Below, piece after piece: positions 24,480 through 33,500 of a stretch of DNA of 64,000 nucleotides. The position numbers and the translations under genes are program-made. Position 1 is the stretch's first letter, and each line of letters starts with the position of its first letter. A model generated the notes under the pieces. It searched no databases. It was not told the origin of the DNA and was given only the letters and a program-made list of their open reading frames with translations. The DNA is from Nereocystis luetkeana (taxonomy: Eukaryota > Sar > Phaeophyceae > Laminariales > Laminariaceae): contig JARUPZ010000003.1 in the NCBI GenBank assembly GCA_031213475.1, positions 10,443,963-10,507,962 on the forward strand, written 5' to 3'.

Positions 24480-24666
24480 CCGCCGCCCCCCCCCCCACCC
24501 ACGCCTCCGCCCCCCCCCCCCCCCCCCCCCCCCACCACCACCACCACCACCACCTACGTTACTGAGAGCCGAAGACGACGAAGATAGCAACAACGATGAC
24601 GGGCCTGCATCGCCAGGAAGGTCGCGCCCGTCGTGTGGGCTACCCCCGAGACTTCGGCTACCACCC

Positions 24667-24701
<35 letters not shown>

Positions 24702-24720
24702 GCCGCCGCCGATGCTGCTG
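24480..24720. repeat. C-runs with (CCA)n and (CGC)n triplets
   Basis: Two long C-runs, (CCA)n at about 24533-24553 and (CGC)n at about 24668-24710. The open frames here are low complexity. Confidence 0.85.
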
Positions 24721-24975
24721 CCGCCATTGCCTCCTGGCTCTCTCGCCAAAAGTCGCTGCGTGTCCGCCGTCGACTGCCTGCGTTCTCGCATCGTCCCTGA
24801 CGCCCCTTGACAGGAAAAAAAAAGCGGGATGGGGACCACCAAGGGGCGAGGTTTTCCGATCAAGACAACGTACGGTACCACTATACGTATGTCGGGGTTA
24901 CGAACGCCAGCAACGCGCTTAGCCTGCGCCAACCCTGTGAACACCAAGACCACAGTCAGAACTTGAAAAATCAAG

Positions 24976-25250
24976 ACTTACGTCAATGCCTATGTCAATC
25001 AAGACTTATGTCAAGCTACGTCGAGACTGACGTCAAAACTTACGTCAAGACTGACGTCAAGACTTACGTCAAGACGTACGTCAAGACTTACGTCAAGACT
25101 TACGTCAAGACGTACGTCAAGACTTACGTCAAGACGTACGTCAAGACTTACGTCAAGACGTACGTCAAGACTTACGTCAAGACGTACGTCAAGACTTACG
25201 TCAAGACGTACGTCAAGACGTACGTCAATACTTACGTCAATACTAAATAC
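24976..25250 (+). repeat. 12-base minisatellite with TGACGT half-sites
   Basis: Twenty or so units of ACTTACGTCAAG / ACGTACGTCAAG. Both strands stay open because 12 is a multiple of three. Each unit holds a TGACGT core on the minus strand. It lies right after the end of the DHHC gene. Confidence 0.9.
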
Positions 25251-25460
25251 TGCGCTGCATGAAAGGAGAAGAACATTGAAAAATGCGCCCGCATCCCCCC
25301 CTTCTCCCCCCCCCACCTAATAAAAGGCGAGAGGGGGCGGGGGGGAGGGGGGGGGGGAAGGAAGGGGAGGAGGGGGAGGCGGAAGAGGAGCAACTCCTCC
25401 TCCTCCTTCTCCGCCGCCTCACCTCCGAGCTGGTCCCTCCCCGCCGCCGCCAACCCCAGT

Positions 25461-25848
25461 CTAACAAACCCTCCTCCTCCTCCTCCTCCTCCTCCTCCTC
25501 CTCCTGACCCGAACGACGCACCCGAGTAAAACTCCCCTAGCTCGACGTCGCCGTCTGATCCCGAGTCGTCGCCATACCGATCCTCGTCCTCCACCTCCCC
25601 TCCCCTCTCTCCCCCGCCCCGACCCCCACCGTTCCGGAGCAGCCCATCCCTCGCGCCCCCCCCCCCCCCCCCCCCCTCCACCGCTACCGCCGGAAACTTT
25701 GGCCACGGCGGCCGCGGCCAGGCCGCAAGGGTCTCGGCAGCGGTAACCCATGACCTCCTCCCAGATGTCGGCCGGGAAAGTGACACTCGTCGGCAGGAAG
25801 AAGTCGAGGGCCAAGCGGCGCCCGTTACGCGTGCCTCCGAAGAGCTCG
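25461..25848 (-). CDS. DHHC gene exon E: C-terminal tail, frame uncertain
   Basis: The acceptor CACTCAG precedes a C that completes Asn, giving NELFGGTRNGRRLALDFFLPTSVTF-type sequence, like the region after TM4 in other DHHC enzymes. The tail then runs into a 20-base C/G homopolymer at 25658-25677. Before it the frame is clearly coding. After it this frame becomes Arg-rich and stops at 25461, while a neighbouring frame reads an acidic stretch (EVEDEDRYGDDSGSDGD) and stops at 25232. The acidic frame looks more like protein, so either the run length is wrong in this sequence, or it varies between alleles, or the tail really is shifted. Confidence 0.75.
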
Positions 25849-27409
25849 CTGAGTGTGTGTGTGTGTGTTTTTCAAAATGGTTTTTGTAAGTTTCATTTTC
25901 AAATATTTTGTCGGGGGGTTTAGTGGAAAGGGAGCAGGGCAGGGCATGGGAGGGAGGTGGTACGCCGGGCGTGGTGGGGGTGGGGCGGGGGCGGGGGGCG
26001 GGGGGGGGGGGGGTGAAGAGTGAGCAAAGATTCAAGGAGAACAAAAACCGATTTCGGGTGCGTCAAGCCCTTTTTTTCGCCTAAATAGTACCACGTTTGT
26101 CTCAGAATATATAAAAAAAAAAAAATCGGATTAGACACAGATATACACACTGGCATCACTATTTAAATATTTCGCGAAAAAGTGGCGCTACCGCGAAACA
26201 AGCGCGTCGGCTCCGCACAGGGTGGTTGGGTGGGTGGGTGGGTGTGATCGCATTTCAGCGGCTCGACTCTTCCGGAAAACGTCCCTGGGAAAGTTTCTCA
26301 ACATAAATGGTTTCCCAATAGAATACCGAAACAACGAGGTGTTTTTTTTTGGGGGGGGGGAATATATATCATATTCTGGCTCGATACCAGCCTTCCGACT
26401 CGTTTACAACAATCGACCTCAGCACCCCTTTCACCCCTTTTACCGCTGTCAACACCTCAAGGGCAGCTGTGCCGTGTTGGGGACAAACCACTCACAAAAA
26501 CTCCCCCAAGTAAGTTTTCCCAAAAACGGCACTGCGGCGGCACTAAGAAGGGACAACCCTCAGCAGGGGAAAACGAGAGAGAGAGCTTAAAATCGATCGC
26601 ACTCTTCCCCGTGCCAACTACTGTAGGTGCGGCGGGGCACTCAGTCAAGGGACCTCACCGCGAACTCCTACAGAGCATCTTCGAGTGGGAGGGGATGGGG
26701 GCAGAGGGAGCGGGGGCAGGGGGCGGGGGGGGGGGGGGGGGGTACTCCATGGGAGAGATGTACTCGATCTCATGCATGGCCGTAGTCGTATGACCACAAA
26801 CCCTCGCTCGCATCCCTGCCATGCCGGGACGGAGGAGCCAGTCGGGTTATCCCCGACCAGGCAGACATTGCTTGCTTACACCAAGCGCGAAGCAAGCGCC
26901 GTGAGGTGTTGGGCGAGTCGCATCAAGGGCGAGCTGCATCCTCCTACTAAGAACCGCTTTAGAGGCGGACTTGCATATGGATGACAGCTTCAATGAGGGC
27001 GCGGGGGGGGTGGGGGGGGGGGGGTTGGAGAGGGATAGGAGCGAGGGTTGGAGGTGGGGTGGGGGGGAGTGGGGTATAGACGATTGCATGTGCATGCGTG
27101 TCCAGTGCCCCCCGTCACGTCCATAAAGCGGCGAGGGGGGACAAACGTACGCTTCATTTTTTGCGAATGCTTTTGCCTTGCATGGATGCATCGTGCGGCA
27201 GCGACCACACAAAAACAAAGACACACCCACCCACAACTGCTGATGGACGCGCGCGGGGGGGGAGGGGGGGGGCGGAGCACTACATAGTAATAAACACAGC
27301 AGTACTAAACACAGCAGTACTACTGGTAGTGGATAGGGCCGTGAGCTTGCTGGACCTACATGGCTGGGTACTCACACGGAAAGACATACATATTACTCAG
27401 AACCAAACA

Positions 27410-27474
<65 letters not shown>

Positions 27475-27500
27475 CCTCTCTCTCTCTTTCTCCTCCGCCT

Positions 27501-27537
<37 letters not shown>

Positions 27538-30500
27538 CCGCGTCTCACTTGATATCGATGTCTGTAGACGGGGAGTGGTGTTCCCCCTTGAGGCGGTCGA
27601 TGTGCGTTTGGTTCGTCGACACCGTCTCCCACTGATCGCACACCATGCACATCGTGAACATTCCGAAAAGGACGGCCTGGCCACCCCAAAACAAGAAAAA
27701 AAAAAAAAAAAAGTAAATGGAAGGAACAAACGGAGGGTCCCCCGACGAGAAGCAAAAACAGAAGAAGAAAACAAACGATAGTGACGACGACGCGTGCGAG
27801 GGAGCACAGGAGAGGAGATGAGGAGGGGGGGAGGCGACGCTGTTGTTACAACGTATGTTTTGCTACGATGTACGTGTCTACTGATACGCGTCTGCTGCCC
27901 GGAAAGCGTCGGCTGCCTGGTTACACCACGCCTGCTGTCTACGCGGGGGAGCATGACCGAGACAATAAAAGGCTGTCGGCGTTACGCACAGCACGACTAC
28001 CACTTAACACCATAACATACACTCACCCTTGCGGCGTCCCCCAACCCCCCCCCCCTCTCCCCCTCCCTTCCGTTCCCCTTCCCGGCCCTCCCCCGCTTCC
28101 CTCTAACCCCCCCCACCAGATACATATTAATACTACCCCCTGGAATCCACACTAGAAAAAGAACAAAACATTCGAAGATGTCATCCATAAGCAAGTCCGC
28201 CCTCACACTTAGGATGCCGTTCACCCTTCATGCGGCTCGCGCAACGCCTCGCGGCGCTTTGCGCTTGGTGCAAGCAATGTCTGCTTGGTCGGTGAAAACC
28301 CGACGTGCTCCGTCTCGGCATTGAAGGGATGCGAGGGTCTACGGCTATACAACTACGGCCATGCATGACATGAGTACCCCCCCCTCCCCTGCCCTCAACT
28401 CCCCCCCCTCCGGTCTCCCCCCAAAGCCTCTCCCTTACCTCCACCACAAGGAACACCACAAGCATGTTCTTAGAGTTGTTGCCGCAGCTCGGGGGCTCCC
28501 TTACGCAGGCCATGAAGCGCCCGATCGCGAGAACGAGCGCGTAGACGGAAATGGCGAAGACGTAACTTATGAACTGCAGGAAGAACTTGTGGTTGCCGAT
28601 GCCCACGCAGTTGTTGACCCAGGGGCAGTGGTGATCCATCTGAATACCAGTTTGTTTGATTTTTTTTTGGGGGGGGAGACACGATACAACGAGTCCAAAT
28701 GTAGATACACGTCAGAACAGCGTAACGAAAAATAGCCACCAAATGTCGGTACACATCCGTATATGTCAGCACACGTCGGCACATGACGACACGCGTATAT
28801 ATTTTGATCCGACCCGATAAATTGCGGCCAAATTTCAGCACAACGAGGGCACATCACGGCGCGCGTACATACGTCGTGCCTGCACGATTGATACAATGCG
28901 GTCATATGTCGGTACACCACATCCCGGCACATGACCGACACGCGTATATTCTGCGTCGACACGACAAACTGACGCGAAACGTCGGTACACAAGAGGCACG
29001 CAGCGGGGGGGATTGAGGAAGGGGAGAAGGGGTGGGTGGGTACTCACCCATGTCATGTATTGCCTACGCTGCCGGGACGGAGCACTAGGGATTTCCACCG
29101 ACCACGAAAACACTGCTATGTACCAGGTGTCAGGTACGGGTATACTATCTTACCTTGGCCATACAGCGGCGGCAGATGGAGCGAGATGACCGAAGCCAAC
29201 GACCGACCGACCGACCGACGACCGACCAACAGGCTGACCGACTAACCGACCGACCGACTAACAAACCGACCGGCCGATCGACCGACCGACCAACCAACCA
29301 ACCAACCAACAGACCGACCGACAGACGGGGGTCTACCAGCGCAAAAACTCGTGAACGACAGCTACAAAATATCCTGCCGAGCGAGTCCCTAGTTCCAATT
29401 GAACACCGACAGCCGACAGGCATCCAAACCCGTCTCAAGGATCGTACCTTGACCACACAGCGGCGGCAGATGGAGCAGTGGTGCGCCCTCACGGGCTTGT
29501 AAGCGGAGCACTTGCGGCAGAACCGACGGGTGTCCGCCGGCAGGGACGCCCCGTTCACTCCCCCGCCCCCCGCTTCCACCTCTGAGGCAGGCGGCTGGAC
29601 CAACAAAAAAAGGGGGGGGGGGGGGGGGAACAGAGGTCGAAGGATTTAGGGTTACAATTTTGTCATCACTCGCGTTACTGACCCTTGCAACCAACCACAA
29701 ACGTGCAAAACCAAAGACGAATTAACTACAGTATATCCCCCCAAGTCAATTAAGAAAAAGCGGTCAAAGCCATTAAATCACAAAGGGAACACAGCAACAA
29801 CAACAACAACAACAACTGCTGTACGTACGTACCTGGTACGTAGAATGATCCCTTAAATTTTAATACCACAACAATCAATGCAAGCAGAACGATCATACTT
29901 CATCATCAAGTGTTATATACCGGTATGTACTTCCAAGTGCACATCACCAATACACAGTTTGTCACCGAAACGTGGTTACGGGCATATCGTAATCCGAGGT
30001 CTGGCACGAATCAATTTCCGAGCCGATTTTTTTCCGATTTTTTTCCGAATCACAATATCTACAGTACGTACGTAGGGCTGGGCACTGGCACGGCATCTAC
30101 TGGCAGTAGCAATCTACTGACTATAAATAATACGCAAACCCACTAGATCCGTTTCGGGAGGAGATAGAAAGATAGTATAGAGGAGAGACAGTATACCGCT
30201 GCACTCCCGTGTACTGATTGATTGTGAAGACAATAAAGCCCCTACTGACGGAGCCAGCCAGTGTCAAGCGCCAACAATATCCGGAGCACGTAAATACCAC
30301 CACCGTGAGCGTGTGGGTGCTCTCTAGTAACACCCCAACCGACTTTCATATTTCCGGACAGTGTGGTGAGCTTAAGCTTTATTTTTACTATTTTTACCAA
30401 TCCGGCGGAGAACATATATATATATAAAAAAAAAAATCCGGACAAAGAAAAGGCGCGTCCGTCAGTGTGAGCCGACGGACAAGGCGTCCATCACTAGTCT

Positions 30501-33500
30501 GCCTACCAGTACATATTTGACGAAGCAGAAGGTTCCGGGTGGGACCCTCGGGATGGACTTTTCCATGTCTCGATCACCCCCCCCATTTCTCCAAGGCTTT
30601 AGGTGATGACTACACCACACCACCTGTTTATATCTGTACCACACATACTACTAGCTGCTCTGACTACCGGTAACGAACGCCTACAGCTCATTCCATGCGT
30701 TGCTTCGGATCAACAGAGGGCTTGAGAAAAAAAAAAAAGAAGGACCCTGGGGCCGTTTGTCCAATGCTACTATTACGGGGGACCATAGTTAATAGGACCA
30801 AATTTTGTTAGTATAAATGGTTAAATATATAGGTTTTTATGTGTACGACAGGTCCTATTAACTATGGTCCCCCGTAATATTAATACAAGAGTGTATTTTT
30901 CAACATGGCCGTGAGATCGAGGATTTCGTGACGACTCATACGAGCAAGCCGTGTGTGATACTTACATCGCGCGTACACGGGTTTCGAATTGCCTCATGCA
31001 TGTGACATCGTTTCTTCTCGGACACCTGGTGCACCACATACATACATACATAGAACTGCATACTTAGATCACAACCCCTGGGCGTGCTCGGTTGGTGCAT
31101 CCCTGGCCTCTCAGAGCTCCCACTTCGAAACCGCCTCCTTTCATTACTTGCCGGACCTTTCCAGCAGTTCTTTGTTTTCTCGGTCATTTCTTTCTTTTTT
31201 CTTCTTTCGTTTTGTGTGCGTGCGTGTTCTCCGAGCACGGCATCGCGGGAGGACCCGGCACCGTCGCGCGTGCCAGCGGGTGCTGGCGGGTAGAGGGGGG
31301 GGTCGCAAGGAGCGCGGTCGCCGCTTTCGTGCCTAGGCGTCGCGTGTGCCTCGAGACACGAGGGATGCAAGAACGGGCTTTTTTGTCTGGCTTCGATTTA
31401 TGATTGCTGATAGAGTATGTACGAGTTTATAAAGGTCGTTCGGGACGGCAAGATAATATTCAAGCGGTGCTTATTTTTGCGACCACGCTGAAGTTGAAAG
31501 AGGGAGGTGTGCAGTTTGAACACCAACGCTATCGAGCTGGCGAACGACGGCCACGGTGAGCACCGGGCTTCACGCGGGGCGGGCGACGGGGCTGATTTTG
31601 GCAGAGAGTGATAAAAGCTTTACCCGGACCGAATCGGTAGCGAGGTGGTCGCGAGAGGGGCGGGCGGCGTACGAGGCTGAGAGAAAAGCTCTTCTGTGCG
31701 ATTTTTTTCTATTCTTCTTTTCGATCGGGTGTAAGGTGTTCCAATCAGGCAGAAAAATATTACACGAGAGGGGACGGGCATTTTTCTTCCTTTCCGAGTT
31801 TTCGGTTTCGTTTTCATTGTTTTTGCTGCTGTGCCGTGCTGTGCTTTCGCTTTCTTCGTACATACAGTACAGACATAGAGCATATCGGAAGAAGAAAATA
31901 AGTACAGACAGTAGTACCCTACCTGGGGTGTATGTACGTACGTACGTACGACATCCGCGACGCGAAGCGTATATGTGGCATCCAAGCTGACGTCGGAGCT
32001 GTTTTCTCCTGAAGCATGGCGGCGGGCCTCTTGGCATTATCAAGTCGCCGGTTTGCAACTATTACGATCCTTGAAAACACTAAACTCAATCGTGGACCTC
32101 TGTTCGCTTCGCGTAATTTGATGTACTTTTTTCCTTCCTGAGCGAGCGTAGCGGGCGGCGTAGGCCGCCCGCGGAGCGAAGCGCCTTGCACACACATACA
32201 TACATGTGATACAAGCTGTGGTCTTCAGAGGACGCCCGGGGCTTGTCCCCTACTCTCCTAGGTCGATAAGGATATTAACCCTTTTAGAACCGCAGTTCCG
32301 TTTTGGGGACAAACCACTCAAATTTCAAGTAGTTTGTCCCCAAAACGGGACTGCGGTTCTAAAGGGGTTAAGGGCATAACGGATGCTGCTTGCTGCTGGG
32401 AACAACGCCCACAGCAGTCATTCCAGCAGTCTGCTCTTTTTTTTTTTGGGGGGGGGGGTGTACTCGATAGGAGAGATGTACTCGATCTCATGCATGGCCG
32501 TAGTCGTATGACCATAGACCGTCGCATCCCTACAATGCCGGGACGGAGCATGTCGGGTTTTCACCGACCAGGCAGACATTGCTTGACATTGCTTGCACCA
32601 AAGCGCGAAGCGCCGTGAGGTGTCTGGCGAGTCGCATAAAGGGTGAGTTGCATCCTACTAAGAACCGCTTTCGAGGCGGACTTGCATATGGACGACAGCT
32701 TCAATGAGTTTATTTAATTTCCGATGTAGGTAATTCCAGAGACAGCAATGGGAGTACTATGTAACTGCCTCTTGGGTGCCTTACCTTGAACACTACGTGA
32801 TACGATCATTCCCAATTATGCGGAGTAAAGGTTCTTTACCTCGCACAACTGATCTAACTCGACAACCAGCTGCGGGCGACCGCCACAAAGAAAAATAATA
32901 ATACAACGGTACCCTGGTTGGCTAGCTCACGTACTGAGCGGCATGTTTTACAGTGTCGTTGCCAACCGACGCCAACCCAACCTATACAACATGCGTAGGC
33001 GTGCTCTTTTTTTGGGGGGGGGGGGTAATCATTAATATTCACGTATTTCACTCGTGTCGGCGAGGGTGGTCATATCACATATCCCGGCACGTCCTACACA
33101 ACAAAATCTATCAAATGTGAGGAGACGGTCGTCCGCTTTCGGCGTCGTCAGTCACCCACGCACACTATTAATAGTACAGATACATTCAGTCTAGGCCGCC
33201 GTCACCTGCCAGTCACAGGCCACAGGCCATAACAGGCCACAACAAGCCACAGGCCCAACAGTCGCCTCTGACATAATAACACATCAGGCATACTTCGAGA
33301 AGTAAACATATATAAAAACGAGAAGAAAAAAAACAGAAAAACGCACACACAGCCGTGGAATCGAGAGGATTACTTCGTCGAAACCCATCTTCGCGGGGTG
33401 GATACTCGTTACTCGTGATACTTCGATCGCGCGTACGTACTATATACGAGTATCGACTGCGACTCTGGAAAGAAAATGTGAGGGAAGTTACAAACTGATA

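Noticed and set aside
24420-24974. 184-codon minus-strand frame with polyglycine
   Set aside because: Built on C-runs and CGC/CCA triplets.
24976-25250. CRISPR-like array
   Set aside because: The units are a contiguous 12-base minisatellite without spacers; the DNA is eukaryotic.
27098-27781. 227-codon plus-strand frame
   Set aside because: Runs through a CT repeat and a C-run and lies opposite DHHC exon D, which is the real coding sequence.
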